From contig NZ_JACBNQ010000016.1 in the NCBI RefSeq assembly GCF_013403245.1, positions 16,656 through 80,655 of the forward strand: DNA of 64,000 bases. The letters are read 5' to 3'. A model generated the notes under the pieces. The model was not told where the DNA came from. It searched no databases and saw only the letters and a program-made list of their open reading frames with translations. The translations under genes and the position numbers were made by a program. The DNA is from Sedimentibacter hydroxybenzoicus DSM 7310. GTDB taxonomy: Bacteria > Bacillota > Clostridia > Tissierellales > Sedimentibacteraceae. This document shows, piece after piece, positions 8,681 to 17,474 of the stretch (the first letter of the stretch is position 1; each line of letters begins with the position of its first letter).

Positions 8681-9738
8681 TACAAAGTCCTCATCTTTCT
8701 GAATACTATAAAAAGAAATATAGGTACGCCAATCATTGCGGTCACAAGACCGATGGGAAGCACCACACCTGGTATAACAATTTTGCTGACAACAAATGAA
8801 ACAGAGACAACAAAAGCTCCTAACATAGCAGAAAGAGGCAGAAAAAACCGCTGGTCTTCCCCTACAAACTGGCGTGCAATGTGGGGTGCGATAATCCCCA
8901 CAAAACCGATTGCCCCTATAAAGCACACTGAAACGGCTGTAAGCAGAGATGTCAGCAATATAACCATTTGACGAACTTTTTGTGTGTCAACACCTAAGCT
9001 CCGTGCTTTTGTATCATCCAAAGTCATAGCTGTCAGTTTCCATGAGTTCAGATAAAAAACAATAAAGCAAACGACTACTACCGAAAAAACAATGTAAAAT
9101 TTAGTCCATGTTGTTTTCAACAAGCTTCCCATATTCCAGAAAACCATACTTTTTAAGTCCTCATCATTTGCGATATACTGTAAAATCATAGTAGCCGCAT
9201 TAAAAAGAAAATTAAGGGCAACTCCAAATAGTATGATGCCATTTTTACCTGCTCCGGGTCTGAGTGAAAAGGCATAGACAAGAACGGAAGCCAATAAGGC
9301 AAATAAAAATGAATTAGTAGTAACCATAAGCGGCTCCGAAGCCTTTACGACATTCATATTTAAAATAAGTCCCATTGCCGCACCAAAGGTTGCTGCATTG
9401 GTAATACCAAGGGTATAGGGGCTGGCAATAGGATTTCGAAGGATTGTTTGTATCTCACAACCTCCCATACCAAGACCCGCCCCAACAGCAACTGCCATCA
9501 GAGCCATGGGTAAGCGTATTTGATTGACTATCATTACGGTATGTCCTTTACCTTCCTTCAAGAAAATAGCTATAATTATTTCTTTAAGCGTAATATCTGA
9601 AGAGCCTATGAAAATATTGAGAATTACCAAAGCAAATAAAGCAGCAAGGAGAACCGCTGACAAGGCGACTCTCCTTTTAATCATTGCATTGTACAATTCG
9701 CGGTTTACATTGTTTTCTAATTGTTGTGTTTTTATCAT
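8680..9738 (-). CDS. FecCD-type ABC transporter permease
   Basis: Permease of 352 residues of the FecCD/BtuC family, with about nine to ten membrane segments. Typical family sequences are visible: IRLPMALMAVAVGAGLGMGG, NPIASPYTLGI and GFVGIIAPHIARQFVG. I start it at the ATG at 9738, which overlaps the stop of the upstream binding-protein gene as ATGA; an ATG seven codons earlier lies inside that gene. Its partner proteins are the FMN-binding/solute-binding fusion upstream and the ATPase downstream. The family imports ferric siderophores, heme or corrinoids. Confidence 0.93.
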   Translation of the reverse strand: MIKTQQLENNVNRELYNAMIKRRVALSAVLLAALFALVILNIFIGSSDITLKEIIIAIFLKEGKGHTVMIVNQIRLPMALMAVAVGAGLGMGGCEIQTILRNPIASPYTLGITNAATFGAAMGLILNMNVVKASEPLMVTTNSFLFALLASVLVYAFSLRPGAGKNGIILFGVALNFLFNAATMILQYIANDEDLKSMVFWNMGSLLKTTWTKFYIVFSVVVVCFIVFYLNSWKLTAMTLDDTKARSLGVDTQKVRQMVILLTSLLTAVSVCFIGAIGFVGIIAPHIARQFVGEDQRFFLPLSAMLGAFVVSVSFVVSKIVIPGVVLPIGLVTAMIGVPIFLFIVFRKMRTL

Positions 9739-11282
9739 TTCCTGGTAACTCCATCCCACTTATGACTCCAGACATTAACACTGCTGTCTGTTAACATGAA
9801 TCGATCAAAATACTCATCAATGATGGCATCTACATCAATGTTTTCAAACTCTTCAGGATAGAGCCATGAAGCTATTTTAATTACTGCAAAGAAAGAGTAT
9901 GTGGATCTGTTCATAGCCTGAGAAAGATTGTACAGGTTACCATCTTTTATTGCTTTAAGTTCGCTCCATCCGGTTCTGTTAACAATATCATAAGAGGGTT
10001 CTGAATGGGTGGCATTAGCATGATTATCCATCCAGCCTCCACCGCTCATAATCACAAATTCAGGATTAGCTTCCAGTACGATTTCAGGGTCCAATGTATT
10101 ACTGCTGCCTTTTCCGGAAGCTGCATCTATCAATATCGGATCAGCGATATTTTCGCCACCTGCATAATCAATCAACACTCCCCATCCGGAAAGACTCGTA
10201 GCGGTTGATCCAAATACTTCAGCAGCCCCTCCCTTTTCATAGTAAACAGTAGCCTTGTCTGTTTTTTCGTCCAAATTCATGGAATCAATCAGGGTGTATT
10301 GCTCATCAATAAATGTACTTACTTCAGCAGCCCTCTCATCTTTCTGGAACAGTCTGCCAAGTATTTTGAAAGTATCTTGTGTTGAGGTTGTAAGATTTTT
10401 ACCCGGAACGTCTATTAATACTATCGGTATACCCGCCTCTGTAAGCTGCGGTTCAATTTCAAGAGCATATTTATGTGCCTGCATTGCGGAATTTACAATT
10501 AAAACGTCCGGATCCTGAGCAAGAATCATTTCTAAGTCAAAGGGAGCATTGTGCTCAGAAATCTGACCAAAATGAGTCATATAGGTTCCTACAACAGGTG
10601 TATAAAGCTTGTCATAACCCAGAATTCCGTTTCCTCCATCGTTACCGGAAGCCACCAATTTATGAAAAGCATCTTCACCTAATATTGGGATGATAAAGTC
10701 GATTACATCCATAGTGCTCAGTGCATATGTAGAAATCGGCACATCAATGCTGACTTCGCGTCCTTTTACATCCTTTATAACAATGGTATCAGTGGTTGGA
10801 ACTTTTTCAGGCATTGTCGATGCATCGTATTTGGCTACCTTCCATTTATCAACTTCTTTAGGTACATAACCGAGTGCGGCAGGATCAAGTCCCGCACTGC
10901 TCAGTGCATTCGCAACTGCACCGATAATTCCATCGCTGGTTCTTGTAGCTCCTGCCACAGAATCAACTCTGAGAGACTGAGCCTCAACAATCAGCTTTGG
11001 AAGCTTTTCGATTGCAATGTCTCCAATACCCGGTGTTTCCCCATGGTCTTCTCCTACCGCAACAGACAGTATTTTTCCTGTTTCATCAAGCTCAACCGAT
11101 ACATTCAGATTGCCATGATAACCTTCGGCAGAACCATCATATGTTCCTGCAAAAGATGTATCGGGTTTTTCACCTTCGTTTGCTGGAGCCTGAGTTTGCT
11201 CGTCTTGTCCGCATGCTGTTAAAGACAAAACAATTACTAAAACCAAGGCAACAAAGGTTAATACTTTTTTAAAACCTTTCAT
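9735..11282 (-). CDS. lipoprotein: FMN-binding domain fused to ABC solute-binding protein
   Basis: A 515-residue surface lipoprotein (signal peptide, lipobox LTAC, Cys24) with two parts. Residues about 43-130 form an FMN_bind domain: GTYDGSAEGYHG, and a flavinylation-type motif VDSVAGATRTSDG with Thr113 as the expected covalent FMN site (in known proteins attached by ApbE). Residues about 165-500 form a TroA/BtuF-like periplasmic-binding domain (DVPISTYALSTMDVIDFI, DPDVLIVNS). It is encoded with a FecCD permease and an ATPase. The inferred job is to bind a metal chelate and perhaps reduce it at the cell surface before import. Ordinary family members lack the flavin domain. Confidence 0.85.
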   Translation of the reverse strand: MKGFKKVLTFVALVLVIVLSLTACGQDEQTQAPANEGEKPDTSFAGTYDGSAEGYHGNLNVSVELDETGKILSVAVGEDHGETPGIGDIAIEKLPKLIVEAQSLRVDSVAGATRTSDGIIGAVANALSSAGLDPAALGYVPKEVDKWKVAKYDASTMPEKVPTTDTIVIKDVKGREVSIDVPISTYALSTMDVIDFIIPILGEDAFHKLVASGNDGGNGILGYDKLYTPVVGTYMTHFGQISEHNAPFDLEMILAQDPDVLIVNSAMQAHKYALEIEPQLTEAGIPIVLIDVPGKNLTTSTQDTFKILGRLFQKDERAAEVSTFIDEQYTLIDSMNLDEKTDKATVYYEKGGAAEVFGSTATSLSGWGVLIDYAGGENIADPILIDAASGKGSSNTLDPEIVLEANPEFVIMSGGGWMDNHANATHSEPSYDIVNRTGWSELKAIKDGNLYNLSQAMNRSTYSFFAVIKIASWLYPEEFENIDVDAIIDEYFDRFMLTDSSVNVWSHKWDGVTRK

Positions 11283-11327
11283 TTTTTCCTCCTAATAAAG
11301 TTATCTATATTAATGCTTTGCCAGCCA

Positions 11328-11747
11328 TTAATCTGAGTTATGCGAATAATCTTTATCTGTATCTATTTTAGGCACAAAGACTTTTATATCCAGTACCGGA
11401 CTATTATCGAATGCGTCCAGTCCCGTAACCGTTATTATATTTTCTTTTACTGAAATTATCTTGCAAACGCACAGAGCAATTGGATTAGGTCTGTGGGGAG
11501 ATCTGATTGTAAATACTCCCTTTTCTGTTTTACTGCCCGGTGGTGTGGATTTGAGAGTTTCCCTGTTTGCTCTGTCACCCCAATAAAGGACTACTATATG
11601 ACTTAACTCTTCAATCCCATCCAAACCGTCTATATACTCCGGAAAAATTTCAATTGTAGATTCCTGATTTGAAAGTTTTCCTTGTCTCGGGGCGTCTCCT
11701 TTTTCTTTATAAATACTGTGAACAATACCAATTCTTTTTAAATTCAT
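11328..11747 (-). CDS. trmO: TrmO-like tRNA (m6t6A37) methyltransferase (TsaA/UPF0066 family)
   Basis: Protein of 139 residues of the TsaA/YaeB family, whose E. coli member TrmO N-methylates t6A37 in threonine tRNA using S-adenosylmethionine. Visible family features are the opening IGIVHSIYKEKGDAPRQG, the SHIVVLYW segment, and the strongly conserved FTIRSPHRPNPIALC. The length fits the short bacterial/archaeal versions that lack the C-terminal extension of E. coli TrmO, so the tRNA target is less sure than the family. It is 13 nt downstream of nrdG and probably in the same transcript. A weak hairpin without a U-run (ATTAATG/CATTAAT) follows the stop. Confidence 0.8.
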   Translation of the reverse strand: MNLKRIGIVHSIYKEKGDAPRQGKLSNQESTIEIFPEYIDGLDGIEELSHIVVLYWGDRANRETLKSTPPGSKTEKGVFTIRSPHRPNPIALCVCKIISVKENIITVTGLDAFDNSPVLDIKVFVPKIDTDKDYSHNSD

Positions 11748-11760
11748 AATTCATCCTTCC

Positions 11761-12279
11761 TTATAAATCCTCTTCATCATTCCAGAGAACTATATTATTT
11801 TTCTCCAAAGATTTTTTAATATCTATAATTCTTTGATTCGTTGAACCTATGAACCGTAAATTGTTTTTGAATAAGCTTTTATCAAATTTACCGTCAACCA
11901 ATATATCACATAATTTCAGCAGCTCAAGATATTCTTTATTTTGAAGTATCTCTTCGTAGGTACGTCCGCTATATATCCATATATTCTTACGGGTATTTGA
12001 TTTGATTTTTTCCGCAAGCAAAGCAAGGGTCTTTGCCTGCATCATGGGCTCACCGCCTATAAATGTGATGTTTGTAAAGCTCCCTGTAATTTTTTCAAAA
12101 ACCTCATCTATCTCCATGGCATGGCCTGAACTAATATCCCAGAGATTTTTATTGTGACATCCTTCACAGCGTATGTCACATCCGCTTAAATATAGAGATG
12201 TTCTGAAACCTGTTCCGTCTACTATGGTATTTTCTACAATATTGGCTACATAGAGCAATTTATCATTCAGTTGCTTCAA
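11761..12279 (-). CDS. nrdG: anaerobic ribonucleotide reductase activating protein
   Basis: Radical-SAM enzyme of 172 residues that puts the glycyl radical on NrdD. The [4Fe-4S] cysteines are Cys34, Cys38 and Cys41 in GCDIRCEGC (CX3CX2C), and the SAM-binding GGEP sequence is seen in ITFIGGEPMMQ. Length and order match NrdG. Its ATG at 12279 overlaps the nrdD stop by 4 nt (ATGA), so the two are translationally coupled. Confidence 0.95.
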   Translation of the reverse strand: MKQLNDKLLYVANIVENTIVDGTGFRTSLYLSGCDIRCEGCHNKNLWDISSGHAMEIDEVFEKITGSFTNITFIGGEPMMQAKTLALLAEKIKSNTRKNIWIYSGRTYEEILQNKEYLELLKLCDILVDGKFDKSLFKNNLRFIGSTNQRIIDIKKSLEKNNIVLWNDEEDL

Positions 12280-13565
12280 TTATGCTTCACCCTGTCTTTT
12301 AATTCTGCCTTCTTTGCATTATTCCAGCTGTCAACTCCTCCAACCAGGTACCCTGTTATTCTCTGAATCGTATCAATATCCTTGCTGCCGCATTCAGGGC
12401 ACATCTCCAGATTGTCCGAAGCATCTTCATATCCGCAGCTTTTACATCTGTTTCTGGTATGGTTTACTGAGCCGTATCCCATATTGTACTTATCCATCAG
12501 GTCAACGGTCTGCATAACGGCTGACGGGTTATGGGTGGCATCACCGTCAAGCTCCACATAAAATATATGTCCCCCTTTTTCAAATTCATGATAGGGTGCT
12601 TCAATTTTAGCTTTATGCTCTATGGAGCATTTATACCATACAGGCACGTGAGAGCTGTTTGTATAATATTTCTTATCAGTAATATGAGGAATGCTGCCAA
12701 ACTGCTTTCTGTCTTTTTTAATGAATCTGCCGCTTAAGCCCTCTGCAGGGGTTGAAAGCAAGCTGTAATTCAAGTCGTAATAATCCGACTTTTCCTTTAT
12801 TCTTCTGTTCATATATTCAACAATTTCAATTCCAAGCTCCTGAGCTTTTTCATCTTCGCCGTGATGCTTTCCGGTTAATGCTATTAATGCTTCAGCCAAA
12901 CCGATAAATCCTATTCCCAATGTTCCGTGCTTCAATATACTTTTAACGCTGTCATCGGGACTGAGCTTTTCACTTTCAAGCCACATTCCCGACATAAGCA
13001 TGGGAAATTGCTTCTTTATTGCAGTGCATTGAAATACGTATCTGTCATAGAGCTGCTCCGCAGCTGCGTCTATACATTTCTGAAGTCTTTTGAAAAACTC
13101 TCTTTTCTTAGTATCAAGACCTTCCATATCCCTGCATTCCAATGCAAGTTTAACTATATTGATTGTTGTAAATGATAGATTTCCCCTTCCGATTGAGGTT
13201 TTTTCGCCGTGTCTGTTTTCAAAAACTCTTGTCCTGCAGCCCATGGTGGCAACCTCTTTTTCAAACCTGCGGGGATCATTTGCATCCCAATCTTCATGTG
13301 CATTGTACGTAGCATCTAAATTTAAATAGTTGGGGAAAAACCTTCTTGCCGTTACCTTGCAGGAAAACTTATATAAATCATAATTCCTGTCCTCAGGCAG
13401 ATAGTTTGCACCTCTTTTTTTCTTCCATATTTGTATTGGAAAAATAGGAGTTTCTCCGTTCCCCACACCTTTGTATGTTGAAATCAACAGCTCTCTTATT
13501 ATGCATCTGCCTTCGGCACTGGTGTCTGTGCCGTAATTTATGGAGCTGAAAACAACTTGATTACC
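12276..13565 (-). CDS. nrdD: anaerobic ribonucleoside-triphosphate reductase, exon 2 (C-terminal part)
   Basis: Residues 305-733 of the spliced enzyme. It begins GNQVVFSSINYGTDTS, which in intact NrdD proteins directly follows HSRG. The thiyl-radical cysteine is Cys414 in ATMGCRTRV. A zinc site follows as CKSCGY...CPECG, and the glycyl-radical loop is RITGYLVGG (Gly709). All catalytic elements are thus present. An ATG at 13568, with GAGGT upstream inside the intron end, could in principle start a separate protein, but splicing gives the exact family sequence HSRG-GNQ, so I treat 13565 as the exon boundary. nrdG follows with a 4-nt overlap. Confidence 0.88.
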   Translation of the reverse strand, partial: GNQVVFSSINYGTDTSAEGRCIIRELLISTYKGVGNGETPIFPIQIWKKKRGANYLPEDRNYDLYKFSCKVTARRFFPNYLNLDATYNAHEDWDANDPRRFEKEVATMGCRTRVFENRHGEKTSIGRGNLSFTTINIVKLALECRDMEGLDTKKREFFKRLQKCIDAAAEQLYDRYVFQCTAIKKQFPMLMSGMWLESEKLSPDDSVKSILKHGTLGIGFIGLAEALIALTGKHHGEDEKAQELGIEIVEYMNRRIKEKSDYYDLNYSLLSTPAEGLSGRFIKKDRKQFGSIPHITDKKYYTNSSHVPVWYKCSIEHKAKIEAPYHEFEKGGHIFYVELDGDATHNPSAVMQTVDLMDKYNMGYGSVNHTRNRCKSCGYEDASDNLEMCPECGSKDIDTIQRITGYLVGGVDSWNNAKKAELKDRVKHN

Positions 13566-13999
13566 CATTGTTATTACCTCAAGGCTTTTTATCCTTGACT
13601 CTAGAGGTTTCCCTCATTTGACAGCTAGTTGTGTTACTGTCTTATCGGCTAGTCTATTCCAGCCTAGTTTAGCATATATTTTCATCCTCGACATTACGTT
13701 AGGCTATTGACTTTTAAGTCATATAGGTTAGTTCTATCAACTAACATGGGGAACACTCTTGGAAGGATTATATTCTAATTACTCATTAGTTTCACCTTCT
13801 ATGCGTTACGGTGCGAAAGCTTTTTAAAGCTTTAAAATATTTATAAATATTTTAGTATCAAATACTCGTTACCTCGGTGTTGGCATACACTTTATCAAAT
13901 ATTGATTTCTACACGTGGGGTGTGTCAAGTGTTTAGCTTCCTCCGATTTTGCTCCCTTTTTCATCAGGCATTTCTGCATGAAGGAGGCAGTTATTGTTT
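13566..13999 (-). ncRNA. group I-type intron interrupting nrdD (434 nt, no ORF)
   Basis: The two nrdD parts join in phase 0 as AGA-GGT|GGT-AAT (R-G-G-N) if this segment is removed. The 5' exon ends in U and the intron ends in G, the group I rule. P1 is visible: exon GAGGU pairs with intron GCCUC (intron nt 12-16) with U.G at the splice site. A P10 of GGU with ACU just upstream is possible. A P2-like hairpin (TTCAT-GCA-GAAA-TGC-CTG-ATGAA) follows. AUCGG (nt 53-57) can pair with CCGAU (nt 352-356) as P3, a GACAG/CTGTC hairpin sits at the P8 position, and GAGG-GAAA-CCTC and TCAAGG/CCTTGA hairpins lie near the 3' end. P7 was not resolved by hand. It carries no homing endonuclease. Confidence 0.78.
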
Positions 14000-14911
14000 A
14001 CCTCTACTATGTATCGTATTCATATTGTGAATAAATGCTTCCATTGCTTGATGCACTCGCTTCACGGTATTGTTTACGGACTGCTGCATATATCTTGAAT
14101 TTCCTTCAAGTCCTTCTAAAGGTTTTTCGATATAATCCTCTATTTCGATATCACAAAGTTCGCTTAAATCAATATTCAAAAGTTCTTCTATCTTACGGAT
14201 TTCTTCCTTGTATGTAAGTTTTACGTAAGGAGCCAGATAAAAATCAAAAGCAGGTATTGACTGACCGCCATGCATTTCATTCTGTATCTGCTCCATGGAA
14301 ATACATCCTATTATGGAAGCCGTTTCTATACGCTTTGCAGGTCTGCTGGAGCCGTGTCCCGCTCTGAACCCTTTTGTGAGAATATAATCCAATGGATGCT
14401 GCAAGCACGTAAGTGATTTTGTAGGATAATAATCCTTATCATGCACATGTATGTAGTTATTCTCCACATAATTTTTTGACTGCTCGGACAGAAGGCAATC
14501 ATCAACAAAGGGCTTTGAGGATTCGCTGGCAAATTTCATCATCATGCCTGCGGGAGTATCAGCGTTCATATTTGCATTTTCTCTCGTAACGTCGTTGGGA
14601 ACTGCATTGACTATATCCATGTATATATCGTATTGCCTTCTCCCTCTTGCAACATTTCTTTTATTTCTGTAAATTATATATTCCTTGGCTACATCCTTTC
14701 GCTGACTTGCCATCAGCTTCTTTTCAACAAGATCCTGTATGTCCTCCACAGAAATGGTTTCATTCGTTTCATCGGTTATTTCCTGTGCTATTTGTTTTGC
14801 AATTCCTATATCCTGTCCCATTGCTGTATGGCTCATTGCCTTGAGAATTGCATCTGATATTTTACTTTTATCAAATCCTATAAGTCTTCCGTCTCTCTTT
14901 ATAACATTCAT
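14000..14911 (-). CDS. nrdD: anaerobic ribonucleoside-triphosphate reductase, exon 1 (N-terminal part)
   Basis: Class III reductase makes dNTPs from NTPs without oxygen and without B12. This exon encodes residues 1-304: an ATP-cone allosteric domain (about 1-95, beginning MNVIKRDGRLIGFDKSKISD) and the first part of the barrel, with the conserved Cys203 in IGCISMEQIQ and ending NTIHSRG. Reading on without splicing adds only K-Q and a stop. The start ATG at 14911 has GGAGGA about 6 nt upstream. It begins only 18 nt after the cbiO stop, so it probably shares the transcript of the cobalt-uptake genes. The spliced protein is 733 residues, normal for the family. Confidence 0.9.
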
Positions 14912-14929
14912 TCGATGTCCTCCTTAGAA

Positions 14930-15721
14930 TCAATCACTAAATAATTCACTTTCATTTTTGTACAGCTCTTTTCCCAAATATTTGTGAACCTTAACCAAAA
15001 ATGGTTCTTCCAATCCGGCTTTATCTAAAATTTCTTTGTTAAGAAATATTGTTTCCTTTTTACCTTCCGACAGCAATTGTCCCTTGTTAAGTACATATAT
15101 ATAGTCACATGCCTCGTAAATAAAATTCATGTCGTGACTTGAAACAACAATAGACTTTTCTTGCTTTTCGCTTAAATTTTCTAATATACTCTTCACATTT
15201 TCCTGTGACCTGTAATCCAATCCTGCCGTCGGTTCATCAAAAAAAATAATGTTATGATTCATTGCCGCCACACCTGCAATTGATACGTTCTTTTTCTGAC
15301 CGTAGCTCAAGAAGTGTACCGGTTTATTTTGCAATTCTGTTATGCCTGTTTTCTCCATAGCAAGCTTAACTCTTTTCTGCACCTCATCTTCATTAAATTT
15401 AAGATTTCTAAGCGCAAAAGCCACATCATCAAAAACACTTGAAAAAAATATTTGCTTATCCGGGTCCTGAAATACTATGCCTGTATTTTTTCTCAACTCC
15501 GACAATGTTCGCTTATCATACTTCAACTCTTTTTCATTAAAAAGTACCCTTCCCTTCGTGGGCTTAAAGAGACCTAAAAATATCATGAACAATGTTGATT
15601 TTCCTGAACCGTTTGATCCTACTATGCCTATTTTTGCACCTTTTTTTAAGTCTATGTTAACGTCTTTTAGTGCCACAGTACCATCTTCATAAATGTATGT
15701 TACATCTTCCATTCTTAACAT
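14930..15721 (-). CDS. cbiO: cobalt ECF transporter ATPase
   Basis: ATPase of 263 residues of the energy-coupling-factor cobalt importer CbiMNQO. Walker A is GSNGSGKST, the signature is LSYGQKK and Walker B is NIIFFDEPTAGLD, followed by the SSHDMNF switch; the LSYGQKK form of the signature is typical of ECF ATPases. The ATG is preceded by AGGTG. It lies 16 nt after cbiQ, completing the set cbiM-N-Q-O, and 18 nt before nrdD. Confidence 0.94.
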   Translation of the reverse strand: MLRMEDVTYIYEDGTVALKDVNIDLKKGAKIGIVGSNGSGKSTLFMIFLGLFKPTKGRVLFNEKELKYDKRTLSELRKNTGIVFQDPDKQIFFSSVFDDVAFALRNLKFNEDEVQKRVKLAMEKTGITELQNKPVHFLSYGQKKNVSIAGVAAMNHNIIFFDEPTAGLDYRSQENVKSILENLSEKQEKSIVVSSHDMNFIYEACDYIYVLNKGQLLSEGKKETIFLNKEILDKAGLEEPFLVKVHKYLGKELYKNESELFSD

Positions 15722-15737
15722 AATGCACCTGCTTTTA

Positions 15738-16439
15738 TCAGTCTACGTAAAAATTACCGTCGAAATGCTTTAGTTCCAGTATTGATTCCATATCCTTAAA
15801 TCTCATCATTATTCTGACAAACAGTATTTTAATCAATACTGCCAATGAATTCATTGAATTTTTATATCCGTCATATCCGAACTTCATTTTTTGAGCAGTA
15901 TGAATTAAAATTGCTTCTTCAAAAAATATTGCTATAAACCTGTATGTCAATACATATAGCTCAATAAATACTGGCGGCAGCTTTGCTTTTTTCATAACCT
16001 TTATCTGCTGGCTGCATGGCGTTGTGAGAATGAGAAAATACATGCCCGCTATACCACTTAATGCTCTCAGCCCCAATGTAAGTCCGTTTTTGACAGCTCC
16101 TTCCGCCAAACCGATGTAAAAATTTAAAACGTGAAATTGTTTGAAATATATAAATCCTTCAGTATATGCTTTATCTGAAAAACCAAAAGTAAATACAATA
16201 GTAAAAATGCTTATTAATAAATATACCGCGGGAGCTGCAATCATCTTGGCATATGATTGTTTTGGAATACCTGCTCCGAATATTGTTGTCAAGACAATTC
16301 CTGCAATCATTAGACATAAAAAATATATGTTTGAGCTGATGATTGATAACAATATCAAAAGAAATGAAATTGTTACCTTAAAATAAGGATTTGAATTGCA
16401 GAATTTATTTGTGTACGCAAATCTATCTATAATAAGCAT
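15738..16439 (-). CDS. cbiQ: cobalt ECF transporter transmembrane protein
   Basis: Membrane (T) component of 233 residues that couples the ATPase CbiO to the substrate-binding proteins CbiM/CbiN. About five hydrophobic segments are seen, then the cytosolic coupling region with the alanine-type motif (TAQKMKFGYDGYK, and FKDMESILELKHFDG near the end). The ribosome site GAGGG lies 6-7 nt before the ATG. It lies in the cbiMNQO order. Confidence 0.93.
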   Translation of the reverse strand: MLIIDRFAYTNKFCNSNPYFKVTISFLLILLSIISSNIYFLCLMIAGIVLTTIFGAGIPKQSYAKMIAAPAVYLLISIFTIVFTFGFSDKAYTEGFIYFKQFHVLNFYIGLAEGAVKNGLTLGLRALSGIAGMYFLILTTPCSQQIKVMKKAKLPPVFIELYVLTYRFIAIFFEEAILIHTAQKMKFGYDGYKNSMNSLAVLIKILFVRIMMRFKDMESILELKHFDGNFYVD

Positions 16440-16453
16440 TTTATACCCTCTTT

Positions 16454-16738
16454 TTATTGTTTAGCTAATCTTTTGCCTCTCACAAGACCGTAGAAATATC
16501 CTATAACTCCTGCTCCTATTGCTGCCTGCAATGAAAACAATAAGCTTTCAATTTCACCGCTTGCCGGCTCTATTAACGGACTGAACCATGGTTCATAATC
16601 AGGATTTATCTCTGTTATAACTTCCTCCGCCTGTCCGTCGGCTCCGCCAAATTCAGCATCCTTTAAAATTAACAGCGGCACAGTCAGCATTACAATTAAT
16701 ACTAAAATCAATAAAATATTTTTAGTTGATCCTTTCAA
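16454..16738 (-). CDS. cbiN: cobalt transport protein
   Basis: Small 94-residue membrane component of the cobalt importer with two transmembrane helices (about 7-25 and 68-88) and an extracytoplasmic loop containing [19 protein letters not shown], the CbiN hallmark. The start appears to be TTG at 16738, with GGAGGG 7 nt upstream lying inside the last codons of cbiM; the genes overlap by 17 nt, so they are translationally coupled. CbiN is thought to assist Co2+ loading of CbiM. Confidence 0.93.
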   Translation of the reverse strand: MKGSTKNILLILVLIVMLTVPLLILKDAEFGGADGQAEEVITEINPDYEPWFSPLIEPASGEIESLLFSLQAAIGAGVIGYFYGLVRGKRLAKQ

Positions 16739-17447
16739 GCTGGTACCCTCCCTCTTTTTGATAATTTACAATTAATTCGAAAACTATTACCGATAAAATT
16801 CCTTCAGCTATGGCAAGCGGAATCTGCGTAACTGCAAATATGCTTAAGAATTTAGTCAAAGAACCCATTACTCCGCTCACTGCATCCGGATGAGCCAATG
16901 CGAGCTGCACGGATGTTACCATGTATGTGACCAAATCTCCCAGAGCTGCCGCTAAAAATACGGCAAGCTTTTTATTGGTACTCTTTAACAGCTTGTATGT
17001 AAAATACGCTGCAAAAGGTCCTACAATTGCCATTGAAAATACATTTGCTCCCAATGTGCTTATGCCGCCGTGAGCAAGCAAAAGCGCCTGAAACAGCAAG
17101 ACTATAAGTCCTGATACAGCCATAGGCAAAGGGCCGAACAATATTGCGCCGAGTCCGGTGCCCGTTGGGTGTGACGTGCTGCCTGTTACTGAAGGCATTT
17201 TAAGGGCTGATAATATAAATACAAATGCAGTTACCAAAGCAAATAATAATTTTTGATTTGGATTTTTGTTAAATGTTTTGGATATTGTTCTTATGCCCAT
17301 AACAACAAAAGGCAGACTCACAACTGTCCAGAATATTGCCCAACCTACAGGCAAAAACCCTTCCATAATGTGCATTCCAAAAATATAATTTGGAGATAAT
17401 AGCATTACCGACAGCAATGCCATACATAAAATAAATCTTTTTTTCAT
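16722..17447 (-). CDS. cbiM: cobalt ECF transporter substrate-binding membrane protein
   Basis: S component of 241 residues that binds Co2+. After a hydrophobic leader of about 23 residues comes [10 protein letters not shown], whose Met-His pair becomes the new N-terminus and metal ligand in characterised CbiM proteins. Six or more further hydrophobic segments follow, including [17 protein letters not shown]. The ribosome site AAGGAGG is strong. It is the first gene of cbiMNQO and lies 27 nt after cbiK. Confidence 0.94.
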   Translation of the reverse strand: MKKRFILCMALLSVMLLSPNYIFGMHIMEGFLPVGWAIFWTVVSLPFVVMGIRTISKTFNKNPNQKLLFALVTAFVFILSALKMPSVTGSTSHPTGTGLGAILFGPLPMAVSGLIVLLFQALLLAHGGISTLGANVFSMAIVGPFAAYFTYKLLKSTNKKLAVFLAAALGDLVTYMVTSVQLALAHPDAVSGVMGSLTKFLSIFAVTQIPLAIAEGILSVIVFELIVNYQKEGGYQLERIN

Positions 17448-17474
17448 TTCTTCCTCCTTTATTTATACTGTAAT

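Noticed and set aside
8681..8926. 82-codon upstream extension of the ABC ATPase open frame
   Set aside because: It lies inside the permease gene in another frame, is Cys/Arg-rich in an unnatural way, and the ATPase fold starts at the ATG at 8680 that overlaps the permease stop.
12276..13568. nrdD exon 2 as a separate gene starting at the ATG at 13568
   Set aside because: There is a GAGGT in reach of this ATG, but the split would cut the catalytic barrel, and the intron-like pairing and exact in-frame junction explain the arrangement better.
13566..13999. The nrdD interruption as an IStron (IS605-type element with intron ends) or a group II intron
   Set aside because: There is no transposase or TnpB gene, the insertion site is not a TTGAT-type target, and the ends lack the GUGYG...AY pattern of group II introns. 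A decayed IStron cannot be fully excluded.
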